From: Nocardia ninae NBRC 108245
Lineage (GTDB): Bacteria > Actinomycetota > Actinomycetes > Mycobacteriales > Mycobacteriaceae
Assembly (NCBI RefSeq): GCF_007990755.1
Contig: NZ_BJXA01000088.1
Location: forward strand, 1 to 33,200
Direction of reading: 5' to 3'
DNA length: 33,200 bases
The notes below the pieces were generated by a model. It ran no database searches, was not told where the DNA came from, and was given only the letters and a program-made list of their open reading frames with translations. Both the position numbers and the translations under genes were made by a program. Shown piece by piece: positions 15,029 to 21,921 of the stretch (positions within the stretch are counted from its first letter, which is position 1; each line of letters opens with the position of its first letter).

Positions 15029-16102
15029 TTGTCGCGCTCCGGTTTTCGTCGATCCACGGTAGACATCGCGCTGGTGGTGCCGCTGAGTGGCACGGCGGGC
15101 ATGTTCGGGCCCTCCTGCGAGGCCTGCGCCGCCCTGGCGATCGGCGACATCAACGCCGCGGGCGGCATCCTCGATCGGCCGGTCCGGCTGCACCCCGTCG
15201 ACGCGGGCGCGCCGCTGCCCGTGCTCGCCGCGACGATCGACCGGATGGTCGGCACCGGGATGGTCGACGGCGTCGTCGGCTGGCATCTGTCCAACGCGCG
15301 CAAGGTGATCACCCCGCACACCGCGGGCCGGGTGCCCTACGTCTACACCACCTTCTACGAGGGCGGCGAGGACTCCGACGGTGTCTACATGGTGGGCGAG
15401 ACCCCGGAGCAGCAGCTGTTCCCCGCGCTGCGCTGGCTGCGCGCCGAGCACGGCATCCGCCGCTGGTGCGTGGTCGGCAACGACTACGTGTGGCCGCGGG
15501 AAACCGCAAGGGCCACCCGGGAATTCGCACTGACCACCGATATCGAGGTGGTCGGGCAGGCGTTCGTCCCGCTCGGCGGCCGGGACTTCCGGCAGGCGCT
15601 GGAGCTGGTCCGCCGCTCCCCGGCGCAGGGCGTGCTGCTGTTCATGGTCGGCGCGGACTGCGCCGCGTTCAACCTGGCCTTCGCCGAGGCCGGACTAGAC
15701 GACGGCAGGCTGCGGCTGAGCATGATGATCGGCGAGGACGTGCTGTACGCGGGCGGTGCCGACAGCACGCGCGGATTATTCACCGCCAGTGGCTATTTCG
15801 AGAGCGTCGTGTCGCCGGCCGGGATGGATTTCGGCGCGCGCTACCTGCACGAGTTCGGCCCGGCCGGGCCGGCGCTCAACAACATCGGCGAATCCTGTTA
15901 CGAGGGACTGCTGCTGTTCGCCTCGCTCGCCGAATCCGCCCGCAGCCTCGACCTGCGAGACATCGAACGCAACGCCCCTCGGGTCAGCTACGGCGGCCCG
16001 CGCGGCGAGGTACGGGTCCGCGGCGCGCACACCACCCAGCCGGTCTATCTGGCCGACGCCGACGCGCTCGAATTCAGTGTGCTCGCCGAACTGAACTCCT
16101 GA
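15029..16102 (+). CDS. AmiC/UrtA-like amide-binding sensor protein
   Basis: 357 residues. Seen: a type I periplasmic-binding-protein fold from the start (VDIALVVPLSGTAGMFGPSC, AIGDINAAGGI, GVVGWHLSNARKVITP, YEGGEDSDGVYMVGETPEQQ), closely recalling AmiC of Pseudomonas and its mycobacterial counterparts. No signal peptide precedes the domain, so it should be cytoplasmic and act as a sensor rather than a transport component. TTG 15029 is the first start after an in-frame TGA at 15020, with a weak GGTGG upstream. Known: AmiC binds short amides and controls amidase expression. Inferred: it reports acetamide-like ligands for the fmdA operon. No ABC transporter genes follow, which supports a sensor role. 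Confidence 0.8.
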   Translation: MSRSGFRRSTVDIALVVPLSGTAGMFGPSCEACAALAIGDINAAGGILDRPVRLHPVDAGAPLPVLAATIDRMVGTGMVDGVVGWHLSNARKVITPHTAGRVPYVYTTFYEGGEDSDGVYMVGETPEQQLFPALRWLRAEHGIRRWCVVGNDYVWPRETARATREFALTTDIEVVGQAFVPLGGRDFRQALELVRRSPAQGVLLFMVGADCAAFNLAFAEAGLDDGRLRLSMMIGEDVLYAGGADSTRGLFTASGYFESVVSPAGMDFGARYLHEFGPAGPALNNIGESCYEGLLLFASLAESARSLDLRDIERNAPRVSYGGPRGEVRVRGAHTTQPVYLADADALEFSVLAELNS

Positions 16103-16155
16103 ATCTCGTAACACGAACTTCACCTTGCGGTTTCGCTGCGGCGACCTGCCGGGCT

Positions 16156-16184
16156 TTGTATCGTCATCATACGAAACATATTCA
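16156..16184 (+). promoter_or_regulatory. Candidate promoter of fmdB-fmdA
   Basis: TTGTAT (16156-16161), a 17-base spacer and TATTCA (16179-16184) form an acceptable promoter 22 bases before the fmdB GTG. The -10 lies inside operator copy 2, so a bound repressor would block it. Confidence 0.45.
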
Positions 16185-16194
16185 AATGAAAATA
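16178..16194. promoter_or_regulatory. Operator motif, copy 2 (upstream of fmdB)
   Basis: ATATTCAAATGAAAATA matches 16 of 17 bases of copy 1 at 14995-15011. It lies in the 103-base gap after the AmiC-like gene, the only other AT-rich gap in this locus. Confidence 0.65.
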
Positions 16195-16205
16195 ATGAGG
16201 TCTCC

Positions 16206-16484
16206 GTGCCCCTCTACTGGTTCCACTGCCGCGCCTGCGGCGGCTTCGATCTCACCTTCTCGATGGCCGACGTGCCCGCCGCGGCGCCGTGCCCGGACTG
16301 CGCGACGAGCAGCAAACGGCAGTTCGGCGTCGCGGCACTGATCCGGCCCGGTTCCTCGGCCACCCGGCTCATCGACATGACCGAACGCACCGCGAGCGAG
16401 CCGTCGGTCGTCGCCGGGCCACCGCCGCGCCGGTCCGTGCCGGTGACGCGTAATCCGCTGCACCGCAAGCTGCCCCGCCCCTGA
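16206..16484 (+). CDS. fmdB: FmdB-family zinc-ribbon protein
   Basis: 92 residues. Seen: an N-terminal zinc ribbon with C-x2-C in FHCRACGGFDLTF and CPDC about 20 residues later, the standard FmdB layout, then a basic, disordered tail. GTG 16206 has GAGG 5 bases upstream; the frame extends to 16125, but without a ribosome site and across the promoter. Known: fmdB was first described beside formamidase genes and proposed to regulate them; its molecular action is not settled. It lies 15 bases before fmdA. Inferred: a regulator or maturation factor for the amidase. Confidence 0.85.
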   Translation: MPLYWFHCRACGGFDLTFSMADVPAAAPCPDCATSSKRQFGVAALIRPGSSATRLIDMTERTASEPSVVAGPPPRRSVPVTRNPLHRKLPRP

Positions 16485-16499
16485 CCTGAAGGAAACACC

Positions 16500-17753
16500 A
16501 TGCCCGAGTTACTGTTCCCGCTCGACTCCAGCAAGCGGTTCACCGAGCAGAAGATCGTCGGCCACAACCGGTGGCACCCCGATATCCCCGCCGCGGTAAC
16601 CGTCAAACCGGGCGACGAGTTCCGCGTGCACGTGCGCGAGTGGTTCGACGGCGCCATCCGCAACGACGACTCCGCCGAGGACGTACTGAACGCGCCGCTC
16701 AGTACGGTGCACTGCCTGTCGGGCCCGTTCGCGATCGAGGGCGCGCAGCCCGGCGACCTGCTCATCGTCGACATTCTCGACATCGGCCCCATCCCACAGG
16801 AGGACGCGGGCCCGCTCGCCGGTCAAGGCTGGGGCTACACCGGCATTTTCGCCACCGACAACGGCGGCGGCTTCCTCACCGAACATTTCCCCGATGCCTA
16901 CAAGGCCATCTGGGATTTCAGCGGTCAGACCACCACCTCGCGGCACATCCCCGGGGTGAAGTTCACCGGTATGACGCACCCCGGCTTGATGGGTACCGCC
17001 CCGTCCGCCGCGCTGCTGTCGACATGGAACGCCCGGGAGGAGGCGCTGATCGCGACGGACCCGCACCGGGTGCCGCCGCTGGCGCTGCCGCCCGAACCGC
17101 GCGACGCCGTCCTCGGCACGCTCACGGGCGCCGAGTTCGATCGAGTCGCCGCCGATGCCGCGCGCACCGCGCCGCCGCGGGAGAACGGCGGCAACCAGGA
17201 CATCAAGAACTTCACCCGGGGCAGCAGGGTGTTCTATCCGGTGTTCGTCGACGGTGCCCACCTCTCGGTGGGTGACCTGCACTTCTCCCAGGGCGACGGC
17301 GAGATCACCTTCTGCGGCGCCATCGAGATGGGCGGATTCATCGACCTGCGGGTCGATCTCATCAAGAACGGCATGGAGCTCTACGGCGTCAGCGAGAACG
17401 CCATCTTCGTTCCGGGTAACTCCGGACCCAATTACTCTGAGTATCTGGCCTTTTCGGGCACCTCGGTGACTCTCGACGGCGAACAGCGCTATCTCGACTC
17501 GCAGCTGTCGTTCGAGCGGGCCTGCCTGCACGCCATCGACTACCTCACCAAGTTCGGTTACTCCCCGGAGCAGGCTTACTTATTACTCGGCGCCGCGCCC
17601 ATCGAAGGTAGGTTCTCCGGCGTCGTCGATATTCCGAATTCCTGTGCCACCGTCTACATTCCGACCGCGATCTTCGACTTCCCCGTGCTCCCGACCGCAG
17701 CCGGTCCGACTCGGATCGACCCGGGCCCCGGCGCGCCGCGCGCCACCCGCTGA
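16500..17753 (+). CDS. fmdA: Acetamidase/formamidase (FmdA/AmdA family)
   Basis: 417 residues, close to the ~410 of the family. Seen: the N-terminal HNRWHPDIPAAVTVKPGDEF block, GPFAIEGAQPGDLLIVDILDI, the GIFATDNGGGFLTEHFP region, HPGLMGTAPS, a GGNQDIKNFTRGSRVFYPVF stretch and DLHFSQGDGEITFCGAIEMGG, all typical of FmdA. Known: the enzyme hydrolyses acetamide or formamide to ammonia and the acid; the M. smegmatis acetamidase is of this family. ATG 16500 has AAGGAAA upstream. Inferred: its expression is controlled by the MarR and AmiC-like proteins encoded upstream. Whether formamide or acetamide is preferred cannot be read. Confidence 0.95.
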   Translation: MPELLFPLDSSKRFTEQKIVGHNRWHPDIPAAVTVKPGDEFRVHVREWFDGAIRNDDSAEDVLNAPLSTVHCLSGPFAIEGAQPGDLLIVDILDIGPIPQEDAGPLAGQGWGYTGIFATDNGGGFLTEHFPDAYKAIWDFSGQTTTSRHIPGVKFTGMTHPGLMGTAPSAALLSTWNAREEALIATDPHRVPPLALPPEPRDAVLGTLTGAEFDRVAADAARTAPPRENGGNQDIKNFTRGSRVFYPVFVDGAHLSVGDLHFSQGDGEITFCGAIEMGGFIDLRVDLIKNGMELYGVSENAIFVPGNSGPNYSEYLAFSGTSVTLDGEQRYLDSQLSFERACLHAIDYLTKFGYSPEQAYLLLGAAPIEGRFSGVVDIPNSCATVYIPTAIFDFPVLPTAAGPTRIDPGPGAPRATR

Positions 17754-17766
17754 CCGACCACGCGGT

Positions 17767-17795
17767 GCCGGTTGTGCCCGCCTGTCACAACCGGC
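17767..17795 (+). terminator. Hairpin after fmdA
   Basis: GCCGGTTGTG (17767-17776) and CACAACCGGC (17786-17795) form a perfect 10-bp stem with a 9-base loop, 13 bases past the fmdA stop. No U-tract follows, as is common in high-GC actinobacteria. It separates fmdA from the CqsA-like gene. The remaining 191 bases before that gene hold a small dyad (TGCGGG/CCCGCA, 17819-17832) and no clear promoter. Confidence 0.65.
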
Positions 17796-17986
17796 CTGCC
17801 GGGTGATTGCTGAATCATTGCGGGTGCCCGCACATAGAACTGCGGCAAACCGTGCGGTCGGCGTTCGTACGCAGGTGAATTAGTGGTCATCCGTCAAGTT
17901 ACCGAATACCGCCCTGGCCCGAAGCCACGGTGGTTCAATCGAGAGGCGTGTGCTCTGAAGTAGCTATTGGTAGCGAAAGGAGTTCC

Positions 17987-19225
17987 ATGGGCCCTACTGT
18001 CGCCGAACGGATTCGCCTGCGCGTCGATAGCTTTCAGTCGGGCAGACTCGCCGGACACTGGGGCGGCCGGCATATTCTGCACGGCGGTGTCCCCGACCAC
18101 GGCGATGTCGTGCTCACCAGCAACGACTATCTGGCGCTGTGGGCCGATCCGCGGATCACCCACGCGCTGGAGACCGCGCTACGCGCCCCGACCTCGGGAA
18201 GACTCGCCGCGAGCGCCTTCCTGCGCGACGACCACCCGCAGGTGCTATTGGAACGTGCGCTCGCCGATCATCTGCGGGCACCCGCCGGGATACTCTGCCA
18301 ATCCGGCTGGGATGCGAATGTAGGGCTTCTTCAATCGATCGCGGACGCCGAAACTCCCGTTTACATCGACCAATTCGCCCACATGTCGTTCTGGCACGGC
18401 GCGCGGGCGGCCGGGGCGCCGATCTATTCGTTCCGGCACAACTTTCCCGGGCACCTCCGTGAGCAGATCCGCGCGCACGGGCCGGGCATCATCGCGGTGG
18501 ACGCCATCTACGGCAACACCGGCAGCCGGTGCCCGCTGACCCACATGTGCGATATCGCCGACGAAACCGACAGCGTGCTCGTCGTCGACGAGTCGCACGC
18601 GCTGGGCACCGACGGTCCCGCCGGGGCGGGAATGGTAGCGGCGCTCGGCCTCACCGATCGGGTGCCCTACCGAATCGCCAGCCTGGCCAAGGCCTTCGGC
18701 GGCCGGGCCGGGTTCGTCGGCGCGAACAGCATCGATTTCGTGGACTACTTCAAGCTGGAGTCGCATCCCGCGGTGTTCTCCTCGACCATGCTGCCCTACG
18801 AAATCGCCGGACTGGCCGCGACGCTCGAGATGATTCGGACCGACAACTGGCGGCGCCAGCGACTACGCGAGCTGTCGACCATGGTGCGCCGGGCGCTGAC
18901 CGCCCTGGAATTCGACCTGGCCGGCTCGGCCAGCCACATCGTCGCGCTCCAGGCCGGACCGGACCTGCGGGCCGCCGCCATCCGGGACTTCCTGGAGATC
19001 CGCGGCATTTTCGGCACCCTGCTGTGTCCGCCCAACACCGCACGCAATCACACGCTGATCCGCTTCTGCCTGCACGCTGGCCTCACCGACCAAGCCGTCG
19101 ACCGGATCATCGACGCGTGCACCGAAGTTCGCACCAGGTTCGGTGCGATGCCACCGGTCGAGCCGTACCCCAAGCCGAGCGCACCACCACCCCGACATGC
19201 GCAGACATCGGCCACCGCGGGTTGA
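17987..19225 (+). CDS. CqsA/LqsA-type alpha-oxoamine synthase (putative autoinducer synthase)
   Basis: 412 residues. Seen: the PLP-dependent alpha-oxoamine synthase fold with the PLP lysine at 235 in IASLAKAFGGRAG, and SNDYLALWADP, QSGWDANVGLLQSI, VYIDQFAHMSFWHGAR, RAHGPGIIAVDAIY, VVDESHALGTDGPAGAG and VFSSTMLPYEIAGL. As I recall them, Vibrio CqsA has nearly the same wording at these places (QSGWNANVGLLQTI, VYIDFFAHMSLWEGAR, VVDESHSLGTHGPNGAG), much closer than BioF or KBL. Known: CqsA and LqsA condense an acyl-CoA with an amino substrate to make alpha-hydroxyketone signals. ATG 17987 has AAAGGAG 4 bases upstream. No histidine kinase or response regulator lies nearby. Inferred: makes a ketone-type signal; the product is not known. 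Confidence 0.85.
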   Translation: MGPTVAERIRLRVDSFQSGRLAGHWGGRHILHGGVPDHGDVVLTSNDYLALWADPRITHALETALRAPTSGRLAASAFLRDDHPQVLLERALADHLRAPAGILCQSGWDANVGLLQSIADAETPVYIDQFAHMSFWHGARAAGAPIYSFRHNFPGHLREQIRAHGPGIIAVDAIYGNTGSRCPLTHMCDIADETDSVLVVDESHALGTDGPAGAGMVAALGLTDRVPYRIASLAKAFGGRAGFVGANSIDFVDYFKLESHPAVFSSTMLPYEIAGLAATLEMIRTDNWRRQRLRELSTMVRRALTALEFDLAGSASHIVALQAGPDLRAAAIRDFLEIRGIFGTLLCPPNTARNHTLIRFCLHAGLTDQAVDRIIDACTEVRTRFGAMPPVEPYPKPSAPPPRHAQTSATAG

Positions 19226-19232
19226 GCGACCG

Positions 19233-19266
19233 CCGTGCGCGGGGACCGAGAAGTCCCCGCGCACGG
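19233..19266. terminator. Bidirectional terminator between the CqsA-like gene and tuf
   Basis: A perfect 14-bp stem (19233-19246 with 19253-19266) and a 6-base loop fill the short gap between two convergent genes. It begins 8 bases after one stop and lies 11 bases beyond the other. No T-run is present on either side. It is the strongest hairpin in the window and should act on both transcripts. Confidence 0.8.
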
Positions 19267-19276
19267 TGTCGCACCG

Positions 19277-20455
19277 CTAGCCGGTGGCGAGCACGGTGCC
19301 CGCGCCGACCGTGCGGCCGCCCTCCCGGATGGCGAAGCCCAGGCCGGGCTCCAACGGCACCGGGCGGCCCAGTTCGACGGTCAGCTCGACCGTCTCCCCC
19401 GGCATCGCCACCCGGATGTCGCCGGGCAGTGTCACGTCACCGACCACGTCACCGGTGCGGATGTAGAACTGCGGGCGGTAGCCGGTGGTGATCGGCGTAC
19501 GCCTGCCGCCCTCCGCCGCGCCGAGCAGGTAGACGCGGGCGGTGAACCCGCTGTGCACGGCGACGCTGCCGGGTTCGACGACGACCTGGCCGCGGCGGAC
19601 CTGATCGCGCTGCACGCCACGCAGCAGCAGCGCGACATTGTCGCCCGCCTCCGCGACATCCATGGTGCGGCCGAAGGTTTCGACGCCGGTGACGACCGAG
19701 GTGAGCTCGTCACCGAGGCCGAGCACGGCCACCCGATCACCGAGCCGGACCCGGCCGCGTTCCACCGCACCGGTGACCACGGTGCCGCGACCGGTGATGG
19801 TGAGGACGTTCTCCACCGGCAGCAGGAACGGCGCGTCGGTGTACCGGACCGGGGTCGGCACATGCGTGTCGACGGCGTCCAGCAACCCCAGCAGCGCGGC
19901 CGTCCACCGCTCGTCGCCCTCCAGCGCACGCAGGCCGGAGACCCGGACGACCGGCAGGTCTGCCCCGGGATAACCCTGCGCGGTGAGCAGTTCGCGTACC
20001 TCCAGCTCGATCAGGTCGAGCAGCTCCGGGTCACCCGCGTCGGCCTTGTTGAGGGCGACGACGATGTGCTCGACGCCGACCTGGCGGGCCAGCAGCACGT
20101 GCTCGGCGGTCTGCGGCATCACCCCGTCCTGCGCCGAAACCACCAGGATGGCGCCGTCCAGCTGGGACGCCCCGGTGATCATGTTCTTCACGAAATCGGC
20201 GTGTCCCGGCATGTCGATATGCGCGTAATGCCTGGTCGCCGTCTCGTATTCGACGTGCGCGATATTGATGGTGATGCCACGCTGCGCCTCTTCCGGCGCC
20301 CGGTCGATCCGGTCGAACGGCACGAAGCTGCCGCCGCCCCGCTCCGCGAGCACCTTCGTGATCGCCGCGGTGAGCGTGGTCTTGCCGTGGTCGACATGGC
20401 CCATGGTGCCGATGTTGAGGTGCGGCTTGGTGCGGACATAGGTCTTCTTGGACAT
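19277..20455 (-). CDS. tuf: Divergent elongation factor Tu (stand-alone paralogue)
   Basis: 392 residues, full length. Seen: G1 GHVDHGKT at 19-26, switch I RGITIN, G3 DMPGHADF, G4 NKAD, and a G5 region VRVSGL where the usual wording is VRVSAL; domain III ends with [13 protein letters not shown]. It differs from housekeeping mycobacterial EF-Tu at many positions (for example [19 protein letters not shown] and [19 protein letters not shown]). No fusA or ribosomal protein gene is beside it. Known: EF-Tu carries aminoacyl-tRNA to the ribosome; some actinomycetes have a third, divergent copy (Streptomyces tuf3), and variant EF-Tu can resist elfamycins. Inferred: a specialised second copy, with a structured leader upstream. 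That a standard tuf exists elsewhere is assumed. Confidence 0.9.
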   Translation of the reverse strand: MSKKTYVRTKPHLNIGTMGHVDHGKTTLTAAITKVLAERGGGSFVPFDRIDRAPEEAQRGITINIAHVEYETATRHYAHIDMPGHADFVKNMITGASQLDGAILVVSAQDGVMPQTAEHVLLARQVGVEHIVVALNKADAGDPELLDLIELEVRELLTAQGYPGADLPVVRVSGLRALEGDERWTAALLGLLDAVDTHVPTPVRYTDAPFLLPVENVLTITGRGTVVTGAVERGRVRLGDRVAVLGLGDELTSVVTGVETFGRTMDVAEAGDNVALLLRGVQRDQVRRGQVVVEPGSVAVHSGFTARVYLLGAAEGGRRTPITTGYRPQFYIRTGDVVGDVTLPGDIRVAMPGETVELTVELGRPVPLEPGLGFAIREGGRTVGAGTVLATG

Positions 20456-20477
20456 TGTTTTTCCTGGTTTGCCTGGC

Positions 20478-20571
20478 GGGCACGAGCGAATGTGCCCGAC
20501 GATGTCGAGCGGGACCTCAGCGACGGGGCGACCTTCCCCGTCCGAGGTCCCGGGACATCCCGGGGAAGGTC
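20478..20571 (-). promoter_or_regulatory. tuf leader with two mutually exclusive hairpins
   Basis: On the minus strand, in order of transcription: hairpin B pairs 20561-20571 with 20530-20540 (11 of 11 bases). Hairpin A pairs 20544-20551 with 20511-20518 (8 bp) and 20536-20542 with 20522-20528 (7 bp). A and B share 20536-20540 and cannot form together. A third stem, 20492-20497 with 20478-20483 (6 bp), lies just before the tuf ribosome site (AGGAAAA). The stop codon of the 35-codon ORF (20570-20572) overlaps the first arm of B, so a ribosome there would block B and favour A. No U-tract follows. Known: this is the layout of translation-sensing attenuators. The function here is inferred. Confidence 0.6.
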
Positions 20572-20677
20572 AGCTTCGGGCTCCGTCGAGCTGCGCGGCA
20601 GATGCTGCCGAGGCGGCCAGGACAGCAGCCATCGCGCCCGCGACTGCGGACGATGCGACGATGGCGTAGCTGAACAT
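20570..20677 (-). CDS. 35-residue putative leader peptide of tuf
   Basis: ATG 20677 to TGA 20570. The peptide starts MFSYAIVASSAVAGAMAAVL and continues Ala/Ser-rich to QLDGARS. There is no ribosome site, but a -10 TACCAT (20685-20690) ends exactly 7 bases before the ATG, so the message is probably leaderless and this ORF would be the first thing translated. Its stop lies on the first hairpin of the tuf leader. The hydrophobic Ala-rich body also resembles a signal peptide (ASAASAAQ), so a tiny exported peptide is the alternative. Confidence 0.5.
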   Translation of the reverse strand: MFSYAIVASSAVAGAMAAVLAASAASAAQLDGARS

Positions 20678-20684
20678 GCTGGGA

Positions 20685-20690
20685 ATGGTA
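20685..20690 (-). promoter_or_regulatory. -10 element for the tuf leader transcript
   Basis: TACCAT on the minus strand, 7 bases before ATG 20677, fits the TANNNT-N7-ATG pattern of actinobacterial leaderless promoters. No good -35 is seen. The remaining gap to the HMG-CoA lyase stop (20691-20836) has GC-rich palindromes such as GGCGCCCGGCGCC near 20725-20740 but no clear terminator with a U-tract. Confidence 0.45.
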
Positions 20691-20836
20691 AGCGCCGAGC
20701 CCCGCTGAGCGCGACGCATTTTCCGGGCGCCGGGCGCCTCGCCATCTACCGCCGCGCGATGAGCGAAAGCTCGCAGAGCGCACACGAGCTTCACCGCCCG
20801 ACGGCTGTCTGAGTGTTTACCGGATGCCGCCGGATG

Positions 20837-21766
20837 TCATGAGCCCGTGGACCGCTGGCTGACCCATTCGAAGGCTTCGGCTTTTGATCGTGTGCCTTCG
20901 GCGGTGCGGGAGCGGTTGGGTTCGCCGAGGTCGGCGAGGAGGTTTTCGGAGAGGTCGACCAAGGTTGCGAGGGTGGTGGGGGTGAACCAGGCCGGGCGGG
21001 TGGCGAAGAGGATGTCTTCGGTGGCGGTGTTGCCGCTGGCGCCGGGGGCGAAGGGGCAGCCGCCGAGGCCGCCGAGCGCGCCGTCGACCATCGTGGCGCC
21101 GGCCGTGATGGCGGCGAGGGTGTTGGCTACGCCCATGCCCCAGGTGTCGTGGCCGTGGAAGACGATGCGGCGCTGGGGGGTTCGGGTGTGGACGGCGGAG
21201 ACCAGTGCGGCGACCTCGCCGGGATGGGCTTGGCCGAGGGTGTCGGCGAGGACGATGTCGTCGGCGCCCGCGGTGCGCGGGTCGTTGGCGATGGCGAGGA
21301 CGCGCTCCGGATCGACCGGGCCGTCGAACGGGCAGGTGAAGCTGGTGGCCAGGCACAGCTGGATCGAGCCGCCCACGGACGTGGCGAGCCGGACCGCGTC
21401 GGGCATGGCGGCGACGCTGTCCTCGGTGCTGCGGCCGATATTGGCCTTGTTGTGCGCATCCGAGACGGAGAAGCAGTACTGGAAATTGCGCACCCCCGCC
21501 GCGGCCGCCTTCTCGACGTGCCGCGGCGTGGCCACCCACACCCAACAGCGTTGCAGCTCTTCGGGACTCAGCGCGGCGATGAGCTCCATGGTGTTCGCCA
21601 TCGGCGGCACCAGGTCGGGCCGGGCCATCGAGCCGATCTCCAGCGCGGGCACACCGAGCCCGAGCAGCCGCCGGATGAGGTCGGCCTTCTGCTCGACCGG
21701 CAGCACCTTTCCGGTGAGCTGCAAGCCGTCGCGCAGGGTCACGTCGCGCAGGATCGCCGAGCTCAC
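20837..21766 (-). CDS. Hydroxymethylglutaryl-CoA lyase family protein
   Basis: 309 residues from GTG 21766, the normal family length. Seen: the HMG-CoA lyase/DRE-TIM signature ILRDVTLRDGLQ at the start, a metal-site HGHDTWGMG, and the catalytic-loop block GGLGGCPFAPGASGNTATED with its cysteine. Known: the enzyme splits 3-hydroxy-3-methylglutaryl-CoA into acetyl-CoA and acetoacetate; relatives act on similar branched hydroxyacyl-CoAs. The GTG overlaps the stop of the 52-codon ORF as GTGA and has GGAG 11 bases upstream. ATG 21811 is a longer alternative. Inferred: acts after the CoA-transferase encoded upstream. Confidence 0.88.
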   Translation of the reverse strand: MSSAILRDVTLRDGLQLTGKVLPVEQKADLIRRLLGLGVPALEIGSMARPDLVPPMANTMELIAALSPEELQRCWVWVATPRHVEKAAAAGVRNFQYCFSVSDAHNKANIGRSTEDSVAAMPDAVRLATSVGGSIQLCLATSFTCPFDGPVDPERVLAIANDPRTAGADDIVLADTLGQAHPGEVAALVSAVHTRTPQRRIVFHGHDTWGMGVANTLAAITAGATMVDGALGGLGGCPFAPGASGNTATEDILFATRPAWFTPTTLATLVDLSENLLADLGEPNRSRTAEGTRSKAEAFEWVSQRSTGS

Positions 21767-21921
21767 CGTTCGTCCCGCTCCTGCCGCGGCGCGCACATCA
21801 CGCCGCCCCACGGCTTTTCGTGCACACCCGCGGGGTTCGGATGCACGGTCGGCCGGGTGAACCCGGGCGAGCGGATGTCGCGTGGGCCGCGTCGCGGCGG
21901 TCGCCTGCGGTCTTCCCTCAT
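21763..21921 (-). CDS. 52-residue Arg/Pro-rich protein between CoA-transferase and lyase
   Basis: ATG 21921 overlaps the CoA-transferase stop as ATGA, and TGA 21763-21765 overlaps the lyase GTG as GTGA. The peptide begins MREDRRRPPRRGPRDIRSPG and continues through HPNPAGVHEKPWGGVMCAPR. It is basic, Pro-rich and has one Cys, with no membrane segment or family I recognise. Start/stop overlap at both ends and co-direction with metabolic partners favour a real, translationally coupled gene. The alternative is a longer lyase N-terminus from ATG 21811, which would make this frame a shadow. Confidence 0.5.
   Translation of the reverse strand: MREDRRRPPRRGPRDIRSPGFTRPTVHPNPAGVHEKPWGGVMCAPRQERDER

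Noticed and set aside
19235-20812. Long plus-strand ORF (525 residues) opposite tuf
   Set aside because: Starts inside the bidirectional terminator and mirrors EF-Tu; no motif.
21767-21811. Longer N-terminus of the HMG-CoA lyase from ATG 21811
   Set aside because: The added 15 residues are Arg/Ala/Gly-rich and precede the family start (ILRDVTLRDG); GTG 21766 has GGAG and a GTGA overlap. Kept as an alternative only.
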